From Cavia porcellus (taxonomy: Eukaryota; Chordata; Mammalia; Rodentia; Caviidae): a stretch of DNA of 64,000 nt. Below the pieces are notes generated by a model. The model did no database searches. It saw only the letters and a program-made list of their open reading frames with translations, and was not told the DNA's origin. Where the stretch lies: the NCBI RefSeq assembly GCF_034190915.1, contig NW_026947488.1, positions 816,501-880,500 on the forward strand. Direction: 5' to 3'. Shown in pieces: positions 34,110-43,498 of the stretch; positions within the stretch are counted from its first letter, which is position 1; each line of letters begins with the position of its first letter. A program made the position numbers and the translations under genes.

Positions 34110-34208
34110 AGGGACCAAAGATTTAGCTCAGTGACATTAGCGCCTGCCTGACAAATGCTAGGTCATGTGTTTGATCCCCGGTACCAAAAAAAAAAAAAAA
34201 AAAAAAAA
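34110..34208 (+). mobile_element. ID SINE
   Basis: Fairly young body (GATTTAGCTCAGTGACATTA) and a pure poly(A) tail. Confidence 0.88.
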
Positions 34209-34209
34209 C

Positions 34210-34820
34210 CAGAAAGAATGGCAACTGATAAGAGCCACGTTAGTATAACATACCAAAAAAAAGGGTACTATGAAATTTTTCAGTGGTAATAATTACATAG
34301 TATTACTCAAGGAGGCAGGATGAAGCAAGAGAAAACTCCGTCAACAAACATTTTAAGAATAACTTTGTACATTCTGGTTGTCAGTTAATAAGCACAAAGG
34401 CATTTATTTGTGCCTGTTCTCCAATACTGTACCTTTACACTGGAGAATATGCATAACTGCATTTTCTTAGGTATCAAATTGGATAACAGCTGTTTTGCAA
34501 GGCTGTCCTGAGGATTATGGCTAATGCTCATTAAGCAACTTTGCCAAAGAGCCTATTTAACAAAAAAAAAAAAAAAAAAAAACCACAGTTAGTACCACTT
34601 CAGAGTTTACACCATTTCAGGAAGCCTCTCAGGGAGTGTCTAAGAAAATACACTGTTTAAAAGAGAGGACAAGTTAAGAAATACTTCATAGAAACTGTAA
34701 TCCTTCAACTACAGACTTTCTAGTTTCAGCTCCAAACTAACCCAGCTATTAGGCTATGTTAAAGGATCTTCAAGAAGTTTCCTCACAATGAGCCTTGTGA
34801 GTAACAGTGTAAAATGAATA
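34210..34820. other. Intron sequence without recognised feature
   Basis: Contains a 20-base A run at 34561-34581. Otherwise nothing recognised. Confidence 0.5.
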
Positions 34821-34823
34821 CAG

Positions 34824-34998
34824 GCTGAGTGTAGCGGTGTGCCCCTATAATCACAGCAGTCTAGGAGGTTTCAAGGACAACCACAAAATTTAAGCCTAAT
34901 CTGGGTTATTTAGTTATTTGTCTCAAAAATAAAGAATAAAAAGGGCTGAAGATGTAGCTCAACACAAAGGAACTAGGTTTGATAACCAGTTTTAAAAA
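34824..34998 (+). mobile_element. B1-dID dimer
   Basis: Diverged. Its A-rich end received the ID at 35008. Confidence 0.82.
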
Positions 34999-35007
34999 AA
35001 AGATGAG

Positions 35008-35105
35008 GGGCTGGGGATTTAGCTCAGTGGCATAAGCGCCTACCTTGCAAGCAGGGAGTCGTGAGTTCGATCCCTGGTACTGATAAAAAGGAGAAAGACA
35101 AAAAA
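35008..35105 (+). mobile_element. Young ID SINE
   Basis: Near-consensus; duplication aaaaaaaagatga on both sides. Confidence 0.94.
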
Positions 35106-35186
35106 AAAAAAAAAGATGAATACAGTCCAGTAAAAATCTTCATCAATAATACATCTTTTATTTAGTTAATTTACAAAGCAGATGTT

Positions 35187-35340
35187 CTGTAATCCTAGCA
35201 GTTCTGAGACTGAGGCAAGAGGATTGTTATAAATTCGAGGCCAGCCTCATCTACATAGTTGAGTTCAAGGCTACCCTGAACTACATAGAGACCCTGTCTC
35301 AAACAAAAACAAACAAGCAAACCAAAAGAAAAACAAAACC
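35187..35340 (+). mobile_element. B1 SINE
   Basis: Truncated at the very 5' end; duplicated. Confidence 0.86.
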
Positions 35341-35383
35341 AACAAATGTTGACTGGTTTCATTTATCTTAAAAGTCCATTTAT

Positions 35384-35520
35384 AGTTGGGCATGGTAGTA
35401 CATCCTCATAAACCCAGCCACTCAGGAAGCTGAGTTGAGAGGATATAGAGTTTGAGGCCAGTGTGGACAACACAATGAAATCCCATTAAAAAGAAAGAAA
35501 GAGAGAGAGACAGAAAGGAA
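35384..35520 (+). mobile_element. B1-type SINE
   Basis: Diverged; tail of GAAA/GAGA repeats. Confidence 0.8.
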
Positions 35521-35635
35521 GGAGGATCACTGCAAGTTCAAGGCTAGCCTGGCCTACAAAGTGAGGTCAAGGCTAGCCCAAACTACATAGTGAAACCCTG
35601 TCTTAAAAAGACAGAAGAAGAAAAAAAATCTTGCA
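35521..35635 (+). mobile_element. B1 SINE, 5'-truncated
   Basis: Starts at GGAGGATCACTGCAAG; duplicated right half. Confidence 0.85.
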
Positions 35636-35727
35636 AAATTTATTGCAATTGGAAAAAATTAAAATCCACAGATTTTAACGTCAAACACTAGCAGAAATTA
35701 AATAAGACTAAAACACCTTGTGTTACT

Positions 35728-35840
35728 AGCCAGGCCTCATGATACACTCCTATATTCCCAGCACCCAAGAGGGCTGAGATAGGAAAATCAGAAGACTAAA
35801 CCTAGCCTGGGCATCCCGTCCCAAAATAAAAAATAAAACA
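35728..35840 (+). mobile_element. B1-type SINE
   Basis: Diverged and unduplicated; AAAAAT tail. Confidence 0.78.
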
Positions 35841-36110
35841 AACCGGGCACAGTGGTGCACACCTGCAATCCTAGCACTGTGAGAGGCTGAGGCAGGAGGA
35901 CCACAAGTTCAAAATCAGCATGGAAAACTCAGCAATTTTGCAAGACCTTGTTTCAAAATATATGAAGAAAGGGCTGCAGATGTAGCTCAGTATGAAAGCC
36001 CTAGGTCAGTGATGGCAAATCTTTTAGAGCTTTCAATGATACAAAAGCCCACTCACATGTATGCCGTTAAGTTCACCGCCACTATCCCAGGTATGATCTC
36101 CAATACCACA
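35841..36110 (+). mobile_element. B1-dID dimer interrupted by a hAT MITE
   Basis: B1 half at 35841-35960, dID half from 35970 (GGGCTGCAGATGTAGCTCAG). The dID breaks at 36006 and resumes after the 78-bp insert with TATGATCTCCAATACCACA. Confidence 0.85.
36007..36084 (+). mobile_element. 78-bp hAT-type MITE inserted in a B1-dID SINE
   Basis: The segment interrupts the tRNA-like half of a B1-dID element between its B-box region and its end. It starts CAGTGATGGCAAATCTT and its other end, reversed, reads TAGTGGCGGTGAACTT. All differences in the first 15 bases are transitions. Flanking octamers CCCTAGGT and TCCCAGGT match at 6 of 8 positions, as expected for an old hAT target duplication. Confidence 0.7.
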
Positions 36111-36111
36111 A

Positions 36112-36178
36112 AAATGGATGGATGGATGTATAGATAGATAGCTAGACAGACAGACAGAAAGAAAGAAAATAAGTAAAA
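36112..36178 (+). repeat. (GGAT)n/(GATA)n/(GACA)n/(GAAA)n array
   Basis: Compound tetranucleotide repeat at the tail of the B1-dID. Confidence 0.92.
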
Positions 36179-36179
36179 T

Positions 36180-36372
36180 ATCAGGTGGGGTGGCACACAC
36201 CTGTAACTCTAGGACTCAGGGAGGCTGAGGCAGGAGGATTCCACGTTTAAGCCAAGGCTGAGCAATTTAGTAAGACTCTGTCTCAAAATAAAACAATTAA
36301 AAAGTCACTGGGGATATACAGCTCAATGCAAAGGCCCTAAGTTCAAATCCCAGTAACACAAAAATAAAAATC
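36180..36372 (+). mobile_element. B1-dID dimer
   Basis: Both halves clear: CTGAGCAATTTAGTAAGACT in the B1, then GGGGATATACAGCTCAATGC. Confidence 0.86.
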
Positions 36373-36378
36373 ATAAGC

Positions 36379-36455
36379 AGGCTGGGGATGTAGCTGTTCA
36401 GTGTGAAGACCTTGGGTTCAATCCCCAATATCACACACACACACACACACACACA
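36379..36455 (+). mobile_element. dID/ID-type SINE ending in (CA)n
   Basis: GGCTGGGGATGTAGCTGTTC with a (CA)n tail at 36433-36454. Confidence 0.78.
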
Positions 36456-37080
36456 AGCACATATATAAAGTATGTATACATGCATGTGAAATTTGTTCCC
36501 TTTGATCTACAATTTTATTTGTTGTAGAGAAACTCCATGATAAAAGCCACCCCACCCTTATTAAATAAAGAAAAATCTAATGGCACTCCTTAGCTAAAAA
36601 ACAAATATTTCTTATGACCCCGATCCCTTTGGATAATATCACAGAAGGAGACAATGAAAGGCACACAGTGGCACAAGCTATCCTCTCACCCAGGTCCCCA
36701 TGGCGGCCTCACCTCCATTTAGAACAGGAGTCCCACAGTCTTAGTCTCGTAACCTCGAAGTTCAGCCCCTGGCCCTTAACTGGTAAAGGAGCAACCACAC
36801 AGGACAGGAGTACTCCCTAAAGAGCCTGGCTGCACTTCTTCCCCAAGAGTCACCAGGCAGAGTACTGCTGAGAAAAGGGCCACAGGTGCATCAGCATTCC
36901 CATCCTTTGAGTCACCAGGGCTGTAAGTTATAACCACCCCAAAAGCATTCCTAAGGAAAACAGCCACGAAGACACTAGAGGACTGCGCCATCTAGCAAAC
37001 CACTACTGTTGCTGGTGATATATGTTCAGTATGTGACAATTAAAATGACAGTAAAATTACAAATAATTCATGAAGACTGA
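36456..37080. other. Intron sequence without recognised feature
   Basis: Non-SINE sequence with short meaningless frames. An old LTR cannot be excluded. Confidence 0.5.
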
Positions 37081-37083
37081 ATT

Positions 37084-37179
37084 CAGATTTAATTACTATC
37101 TCCTTAGGACATACACACTGTATTACCAAATCTAAAATTTTTAGACAAGTTTAATGTCACAGGAATAAATGACAATGTT
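37084..37179 (+). repeat. Source copy of a 96-bp local duplication
   Basis: This copy lies in continuous non-SINE sequence, so it is the probable source. Eight substitutions separate it from the copy at 37657-37752. Confidence 0.85.
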
Positions 37180-37426
37180 CTCTTCCACAGAATAAAGTTT
37201 TACAAATCATTCATGTAAAATACTGAGGACTTTGGAATGACTGAAACCTTAGTGTATACAGATCAGTCCTGAAAAATTAACTGACCAAGACAGAATTTTC
37301 AGTGAGTTGTCTCAAACCTGGTCTTACTAGGCACTTCCTACTTTGGAGAATGAGATGCATATTTCATTTCTGCAACTGTAACATGAAACAGCAATATTGT
37401 TGCAAAACTCTTTTTAGTTAAGGTAA

Positions 37427-37572
37427 TGGGCTAGATGTGGTAGCACATGCCTATAATCCCAGCATTTGGGAGGCTGGGGTAGGAGGACTGCTGTAATTTG
37501 AGACCAGCCTGGACTACTGTGAGTTCAAGGCCAACCTGAACTACATAGTAAGACCTCAATCTCAAAAAGCAA
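37427..37572 (+). mobile_element. B1 SINE
   Basis: Partly duplicated right half (CTACTGTGAGTTCAAGG). Confidence 0.86.
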
Positions 37573-37783
37573 CACAAGCCAGGGATTTAGCTCAGTTGCC
37601 TAAGCATCTGTCTGGCAAGCATGAGGTTGTGTGAGGTTGTAAGTTGTTCCCAAAAACAGATTTAGCGACTATCTCCTTAGGACACACACACTGTATTACC
37701 AAATCTAAAATTTTTAGTCGAATTTCATGTCACAGGAATAAATGACAATGTTGGTACCAAAAAAAAAAAAAAAAAAAAAAAAA
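37573..37783 (+). mobile_element. ID SINE split by a local duplication
   Basis: The head is 37573-37656 (AGCCAGGGATTTAGCTCAGT) and the end is GGTACC plus poly(A) from 37753. The 96 bases between are not SINE sequence. Confidence 0.88.
37657..37752 (+). repeat. 96-bp duplicate of 37084-37179 embedded in an ID SINE
   Basis: The 96 bases equal the segment at 37084-37179 in length and match at 88 positions (about 92%), with no gaps. They lie between the B-box region and the GGTACC end of an ID element (37573-37780), 573 bp from the source in the same orientation. Confidence 0.9.
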
Positions 37784-37823
37784 AGCTACACAAATGAAAC
37801 AAAAGGTAACTTACATCTTACAG

Positions 37824-38135
37824 CAAGTCATGGTGGTACATACTTATAAGGGAAATACTCTTTGAGGCTGAGATAGGAGGATCACAAGTTTGAATTCAAC
37901 CTGGGCAACACAGCAATTTAGTTAGACTGTCTCAAAATAAAAAATAAAGGGGCTGGGGATTTAGCTCAGCGGCATAAGCGCCTGCCTTGCAAGCAGGCAA
38001 TCGTGAGTTCGATCCCCGGTACCGATAAAAAGACAAAAAAAAAAAGAAAAAAAATAAAAAATAAAAAATAAAGTTACTGGGGATATAGTTCAGTGTGAAG
38101 GCCATGGGTTAAATCCCAAGTACTTAAAAAATAAA
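37824..38135 (+). mobile_element. B1-dID dimer split by a young ID
   Basis: B1 half at 37824-37945, dID half at about 38071-38130 (ACTGGGGATATAGTTCAGTG). Confidence 0.87.
37949..38050 (+). mobile_element. Young ID SINE in a B1-dID linker
   Basis: Consensus-like; inserted in AAAATAAAAAATAAA, which is repeated after it. Confidence 0.94.
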
Positions 38136-38139
38136 TAAA

Positions 38140-38685
38140 CACATAAATAAAGCAGAGCACACGTCTTCATTAGTATAGTATGCTCAAAGTGAACGCAAGG
38201 TGTCAGGAAAAACAGAATCTACACTAAAGGCTGTTGGGTAATCTAATCCTTAAATCAGTGACTGATAACAGACTAGTTGTTAATCTTCATCAGGGGTTGT
38301 CATTATCTGAGGCAGCCCTGGCACAGCAGTCCAGGCTGTCAGATGAGGGGTTTTTCAGGGATAGTATTTTCATCAAATAAAGCTATCACCATTTTTCAGC
38401 ATCTGTGTCACTTCTATTTAGGAAGCAGCAGGTAAGATATCTTTTGATTTATCATCTTTTCTTCCTCCAATAGGCAGGTGGGATGGGAACCATTCTCCAC
38501 ATATTACAGAGTGCAGAGGCCTAGAGACAAAAGGAGCCCTGATCATGTAGGAGCCTATAAAGAAACAGGAGGTATGTCTGATCAAAAAAACTACATTCAT
38601 GGCACAAAATTCTGCAGCAAAGAATAAACCTCATTTTAGTGTATGTGTTACCAAAGCAAACACTAAACTTCATTTTAGAAGTGCT
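38140..38685. other. Intron sequence without recognised feature
   Basis: Nothing recognised on either strand. Confidence 0.5.
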
Positions 38686-38687
38686 AC

Positions 38688-38767
38688 ATTTTTTTTCAGA
38701 GCTGGGGAACCCAAATTCTAGCACATGCTAGGCAAGCATGCTACTACTGAGCTACGCCCCTAGTCCC
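38688..38767 (-). mobile_element. Old ID SINE
   Basis: GCTAGGCAAGCATGCTACTA on the complement side. Confidence 0.75.
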
Positions 38768-38799
38768 AAATACCTTCTTATTCCCCCAGTAGTGGCCTC

Positions 38800-38950
38800 T
38801 GTCAGGGCCTCTGTACTGTGCTACATTCCCAGTCCTTTTCTTATTTTGAAACAGGGTATTGCTAAGTTACTAAACTGCCCAATTTATAAGCCTACTGCCT
38901 CAGCCTCCTAGAGTGCTGAAATTACAGGTATGCACCACCATGCCCAGTCC
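38800..38950 (-). mobile_element. B1-dID dimer, diverged
   Basis: dID remnant (GTGCTACATTCCCAGTCC) followed by a dimer-type B1. Confidence 0.72.
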
Positions 38951-39227
38951 ATTTCAAGTCCTACATTTTTAACTGCTCAGCATATAAAACATCTAGAGAC
39001 TTATAAAGAGCACCATGAGGTGCTAAGGGTCCTCAATTGTGGGATTGGTCCTCATGCTTTGTTTGCACAAATGCCTTCTAATCAGTCTGCTGAAGACTTT
39101 GGGGTTTGGAAAGTGTTTTGTTTGCTGATGTGCCTCATTCATACGCAGTACTATACACTCCATGACTTTAGATGTAAACCTCTTCCCTAGATGAAACTAT
39201 CCTATTATGACTTAGTCTCACTGCACT

Positions 39228-39300
39228 TCAGCCAGTCATTCAGTAAACATCTGTTCAGCATCTACTATTCTCTAGGTACCACACACTTCACCTCTAACAA
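39228..39300 (+). repeat. Ancient interspersed-repeat tail
   Basis: AGTCATTCAGTAAACATCTG with TACTATTCTCTAGGTACC matches a motif (attcaacaaatatttattgagc...) recurrent in old mammalian repeats. Similar sequence is at 7573-7660 and 40440-40500. The family is not assigned. Confidence 0.3.
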
Positions 39301-39482
39301 TTCAGCACTGGAAGCTTTCACGGGGTTGTGCACAATGTAGGTGATTAATGGAGAGTTAGAATAAACCTGACTCTCAGGAATCTAAGCCTGATATTTATGG
39401 GGAGACTCTGAGCAAGACACTGCCACACTGGGTTCTACGCTGAGCCAGAGATGTCACTCTCTGCAACAAAAAGGACTCGTTG

Positions 39483-39586
39483 GGGGCTGGAGATTTAGCT
39501 CAGCGGCATGAGCACCTGCCTTGCAAGCAGGCAGTCATGAGTTCAACCCCCGGTACCGATAAAAAGGAAAAGGACAAAAAAAAAAA
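39483..39586 (+). mobile_element. Young ID SINE
   Basis: Duplication aaaaaggactYgt on both sides. Confidence 0.94.
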
Positions 39587-39616
39587 AAAAGGACTTGTGA
39601 CCAAAAGGCTAAGCCC

Positions 39617-39790
39617 AGTCAGGCATGGTGGCTCATGCCTGTAATCCCAACACTCAAGAAATGTACGAAAAGGATCCCTGTGAGTTTGAGGCCAACTGAG
39701 GATACATAATGAGCCCAAGGCTAGCCTGGATTTAGAAAAGCCCTATCTCCTCAATCAGGAAGGGGAAAAAAAAAAAAAAAAAAAAAAGGA
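39617..39790 (+). mobile_element. B1 SINE, rearranged
   Basis: Internal replacement after CCCAACACTCAAGAA; long poly(A) tail. Confidence 0.8.
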
Positions 39791-40079
39791 CCAAGACCAC
39801 ACTAACAGACTTGGCCTTGGGGACACAAAGGAACACACTCTGAGGGAGGTGCAAGTCTTGTCAAAGAGCTCAGGCTGTGAGGGCATTAGGAACTGTTCAC
39901 TCTCATGCAGTACTGAAGAAAAGCAGGACAAATGACTACCTCATCCCAATCGTCTCATGTCACAAAAAAGTACCAGTAACCAAAGACAAAAGTTTTGTTT
40001 TGCTTTGTTTGTAAATCTAAGGCCACTATTACGAGTGCAAGATCTGAATTTTAAAAACTTCTATCATGATTAGCTATCA

Positions 40080-40193
40080 TGAGACAGGGTCTTACTATGT
40101 AGTTCAGGTTCCAGGCTGATCTCAAACTCATGGTGATCCTCCTGCCTCAGCCTCCTGAGTGATGGGATTACAGGCATGCTTCATTATGCCAGC
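40080..40193 (-). mobile_element. B1 SINE
   Basis: Unduplicated, diverged. Confidence 0.85.
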
Positions 40194-40195
40194 AA

Positions 40196-41525
40196 TTTTT
40201 AAAAAATTTTTAACTCTGAAATAATTACAGATGGAAAGCTGCATAAAAATTTGTAAGAAGGTTTTATGCATCCTTCTAGTCATTCTCTTAACTGGCTTCC
40301 CTTTCCTCAATTAGTAGGTGGGAGTTGGCAGTTCTGTCCTAAAGGTACATGGTACTCACTATACACTTACCAGGAACTCTGTGCTCAGTACTCACCCACA
40401 ATGAGTGGCAGGGCCACACAAGGCATTACTACTGCTAAGCTTCTCATTTCCATTCATTTGACAAATACTTACAGAGCACACACTAAGCACCAGCAACTCT
40501 TCCTCAAAAGAAAAATCTCCCCATAGCGATTATTACCTCAGAGAAAAATGTCAAATATGATGATAAGTACTAAATAGGAAATCAGCAGGATCAACAACTG
40601 TGGGTGGAAATTAGGCAGGGAAGAAAGTCAAGAAATAAAAGGTAGAGAAATTATAAGTAGTGTAATCATAGAATGTCTCCAATAGCCATGAAGAAGTGAG
40701 CATTCCAGGCAATCCCAAGGATACAGCGTATCACTTTGTTCAGAGACCAGCAAGACTACTGGAGTGGGAACAAAGTGAGTGAGGGGGCTCAGATCTTGCA
40801 GGGACTGACAGGCCATCTCCCTCCAAAGAGATTTATATCTAGAGGTCTCACGAGCAGATACACAATCTGACATAGGGAGCCACTGAGTCCTACAGCACTG
40901 ACACAGAGAAAAGATGTGGACTAGTTGAAACTTCCAAAACTAATTTCCCCTCCGGTTAGATCACTCAATCCTCACACTCAACAGAACATTTTTTTAAAAA
41001 AAAAGAGAGCAAAACAATTAAGTGAAAATTACCTTAGAAGCATTAGAGTTTTGCCTTCAAGCAATCATGACAAGGAAGTAACATAACTGTTTTTACCATT
41101 CAAACAGGTTTTACTGAAACAGACAAATTACTAAAGAAAAAAGCTCTTAACAATTCAAGCACATTAGGCTAAGACCAGCTGGTTAGCACATCCAAAGAGT
41201 AACCCAAATCCCTCCCATCAAAGCCAAATCCGAAATCAAAGCTGAAACTTCTGCTTTCTTTTCCCCTAAGACATAACTGGATGAATTCTGAGGAACCATC
41301 TCACAGGCAAATGGAAAGAGTTCTTAACCTAGCCACTTAACATGACAAGTTAGAGCCTGAATAGATGAATCCCTAATGACCTACGTAAAAGTACGATGCA
41401 AAATGCCGTAAAGCAGATAATGCAGATTTTTTTTCACAAGCCAAATGTTTTTGAAATTTACCATACTTAAAAGATAATTTCAGAGCGTTAAGAAGCAATT
41501 TTTGACTACTGGAGCTGTATGAACC
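40196..41525. other. SINE-free intron sequence beside the promoter
   Basis: About 1.3 kb without a young SINE, next to the CpG island. It may contain regulatory sequence or old repeats (40440-40500 carries the ancient motif noted at 39228). No exon was recognised. Confidence 0.5.
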
Positions 41526-41632
41526 GGTGTCTCAACTACCCGGCTCCTTAAACCAAGGGTTCTGGTCTCCCGGACTCTGCGAGGTGGGCCGTGCGCGTGG
41601 ACCCAGTTGGCCTGGAAAGCCCCGCAGCCGCA

Positions 41633-41649
41633 CCGCCCCGCCCCGCCCG
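41633..41649. promoter_or_regulatory. GC-box cluster (Sp1/KLF type)
   Basis: Three overlapping CCGCCC cores run head to tail in the CpG island, about 200 bp on the intron side of the best exon-1 donor. Confidence 0.5.
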
Positions 41650-41753
41650 ACACCAGGCCGAGCTCGGCCTCGCTGGGCCCAGACCCAGACCTACCGCAGA
41701 TCTACAACCTTTCCTCCACCGTCTCGGCCGCCGGCTCACCAGCCGCCGAGGGT

Positions 41754-41768
41754 CGCCGCCATTTCCGG
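41754..41768 (-). promoter_or_regulatory. YY1-type site overlapping an ETS core
   Basis: The minus strand reads CCGGAAATGGCGGCG, combining an ETS GGAA core with the YY1 AANATGGCGGC pattern. In CpG promoters this pair usually lies at or just after the start site. The embedded ATG gives only an eight-codon frame (MAATLGGW). Confidence 0.5.
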
Positions 41769-41843
41769 CTGCGAGAGGCCGGACTCGCGGCCCTTGGCCT
41801 TCGCCTGATTTGAAGCCCGCTGGTCAGGCTGCCTCGAGCTCAC

Positions 41844-42050
41844 CTGTCCGCCCGCCGCCTGCCGCCGGCTCCGCGGCTCCGCTCCCGCTCCGCGGCGTTG
41901 CTGGCAGCCAGCCGACGCACTCCTCAAGCTGGGAATCCCGGCAGTCGCGGGTAGCAACACGGGGCGCGGGAGCAGCACCGGCGGCGGACACGCGCACGCT
42001 CATACACGTTCACGCACGCTCACGCACGCACCCGCACTAGCACGCACGCC
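41844..42050 (-). other. DNAJC5: Candidate noncoding first exon of DNAJC5
   Basis: On the minus strand GGACAG followed by GTGAGC (junction 41844/41843) is a strong donor inside the CpG island and could splice to the acceptor at 467. A second usable donor (GGCGGCTG then GTGAGC, junction 41740/41739) lies 104 bp further downstream, just after the YY1-like motif. The transcription start cannot be read from sequence, so the right boundary is arbitrary. Confidence 0.5.
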
Positions 42051-42052
42051 CT
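41988..42052. repeat. CpG-rich CACGCA-type short tandem repeat
   Basis: Imperfect repeats of CACGCA/CACGCT lie within the CpG island, near the inferred transcription start. Confidence 0.6.
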
Positions 42053-42100
42053 CGGAAGGACGTGGACTCTGACGGGTCGGAGGGGCAAACGGGGCCGCTA

Positions 42101-42110
42101 GCGCATGCGC
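42101..42110. promoter_or_regulatory. NRF1 palindrome
   Basis: GCGCATGCGC is a perfect match to the core of the NRF1 consensus and lies about 260 bp upstream of the best exon-1 donor, as expected for a CpG-island promoter. Confidence 0.6.
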
Positions 42111-42259
42111 CCAGAGCGCTGTGTGGCAACCCCGCCCGCCAAAGAACCGAGCCGCCAGCGTCCGCCGGGTTTGGAGGGCCCAGAGAGCCAATCTGCGGAG
42201 CCCCCGCCCTTAGGTGGGCGGGGTCGACTAACCAGGGGCGGTGCGCCCGGAGGCGAAGG

Positions 42260-42268
42260 CCGGAAGTG
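42260..42268 (+). promoter_or_regulatory. ETS-family site
   Basis: CCGGAAGTG matches the ETS/GABPA consensus. A second CTTCCGG core lies at 42567-42573. Both sit upstream of the inferred DNAJC5 start. Confidence 0.45.
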
Positions 42269-42848
42269 CCCCAAGGGCAGAGTCGACGTAAGGGGGCGGA
42301 GGCAGCAGTCTGAGACCCCGAGCGCCTCAGGTGCTGCTGAGTGAGACCCGGGGAAGAGGCTGTTAGGAAAGATAAAAACGGGATTGACTTGTGGCTGTTT
42401 GCTCAGTGCTTTACCCAGTTAGAAAAAATTTAACTGTCTTTATCAAAGAACTTGGGAGGGGAAACTGGCGCAGCGACCTCACACCCCATCAGAGCCACTA
42501 GGTGAGACAGAGCCGAGGGGACTTGCTTCCGTCCTTCCCGTCCGGTCATTCAACTGGCACCGCCCGCTTCCGGAATCACCTGCACACAACAGCCTGCTGA
42601 GGCGGGAAGGAACTTCGACTCCACCTTCTCCTGGGCCGGCAAAGCCTTTATTCATCCCATAGTCCCGATGAGACTGGAAACCTGGTCACCCTTCCTTGTC
42701 ACTTGCTCTTGTGTGCTATTTCTTAAGTGTTTGAATCCTGCAGCAGACCAAACGATCTTTGCAGCCAGGGCGCTGGCTGCCGCGCTCTTTCCCCTTCCCT
42801 ACCCATTTTTCCATCAGCAGTCACTTCTGCTCTTGTTGGTTTTGGGGG

Positions 42849-42962
42849 TCTGGTTTTTTGATCCAGGATCTCTCTAGGTAGCACAGGTGGCCTCCAACTG
42901 AACATCCTTCTGCCTCAGCCTTCCAGGTGCTGGCATTGCAGATGGCAGTCACCACACCCAAC
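42849..42962 (-). mobile_element. B1 SINE, diverged
   Basis: First SINE upstream of the DNAJC5 promoter. Confidence 0.82.
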
Positions 42963-42987
42963 TTTACCAGTCACAGACTAGAAACAA

Positions 42988-43158
42988 AGCAGCCAGGCTT
43001 GGTGGGGCCCACCTGTAAACTCAGCACTACGGAGGATAAGGCCAATGGATCAGACTCAGCCTGGGCAATTTAACAGCTATGCGAGATTCTATCTCAAAAA
43101 AATAAGAGCTGGAGATGTAGCTCAGAGCAAAGGCCCTGGGTGCAAAAAGCCAATGACA
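42988..43158 (+). mobile_element. B1-dID dimer
   Basis: B1 half with CTGGGCAATTTAACAGC, then GAGCTGGAGATGTAGCTCAG. Its end is interrupted by the ID at 43159. Confidence 0.86.
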
Positions 43159-43245
43159 AGGGGTTGGGGATTTAGCTCAGTGGCATAAGCACCTGCCTTG
43201 CAAGAAGGGGGTCATGAGTTCAATCCCCGGTACAGAGAAAAGAGA

Positions 43246-43273
<28 letters not shown>
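43159..43273 (+). mobile_element. Young ID SINE
   Basis: Exact 15-bp duplication aaaaagccaatgaca at 43144-43158 and 43274-43288. Confidence 0.95.
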
Positions 43274-43278
<5 letters not shown>

Positions 43279-43429
43279 GCCAATGACATCAAATGCTTCC
43301 TAGGACTCCATACAATCCAGTTTCTTTTTCCAACAGGTTTGCCCCCACCCCCACTCAACTTTAACCCATCTTTTTGGTCTTAAACTGTCATTGTTGCAAG
43401 GTTTACAGACAAGCTAATCTTTTCCTACT

Positions 43430-43498
43430 GGGACTCAATAGTACACCCATGCCTAGCAGGCAGGAAGCTGAGTTTGATCCCCAGCACCACAAAAACAG
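43430..43498 (+). mobile_element. Old ID SINE, 5'-deleted
   Basis: Tail half with GAGTTTGATCCCCAGCACCA. Confidence 0.7.

Larger units (their letters stand above)
467..41843 (-). other. DNAJC5: DNAJC5 intron 1 (about 41 kb, no coding exon recognised)
   Basis: The interval between the acceptor at 467 and the best donor in the CpG island at 41843 holds no convincing conserved exon on either strand. The open frames are short and mostly made of SINE or simple-repeat sequence. Its content is given in the repeat entries. In human a very long first intron also separates the noncoding exon from the ATG exon; the human-lineage MIR941 hairpin repeats of that intron were not seen here. Confidence 0.8.
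41530..42360 (-). promoter_or_regulatory. DNAJC5: CpG-island promoter of DNAJC5
   Basis: Base composition shifts sharply here from AT-rich intron to very GC-rich DNA with dense CpG, and it contains none of the SINEs that fill the flanks. Motifs visible by eye are GC boxes (41633-41649), a YY1-type AATGGCGGC on the minus strand (41754-41764) overlapping an ETS core, a perfect NRF1 palindrome (42101-42110) and another ETS site (42260-42268). There is no TATA box in a useful position. This is the architecture of a broad housekeeping promoter. The direction is inferred from the DNAJC5 exon downstream on the minus strand; divergent transcription is possible but no plus-strand gene was recognised. 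Confidence 0.85.

Noticed and set aside
467..41843. MIR941-type hairpin repeats known from human DNAJC5 intron 1
   Set aside because: That family is described from the human lineage; I saw no comparable tandem hairpin array here.
41591..42040. A 149-codon plus-strand frame in the CpG island
   Set aside because: GC-rich DNA has few stop codons; the composition is Pro/Ala/Arg with no domain, and it overlaps the inferred DNAJC5 first exon.
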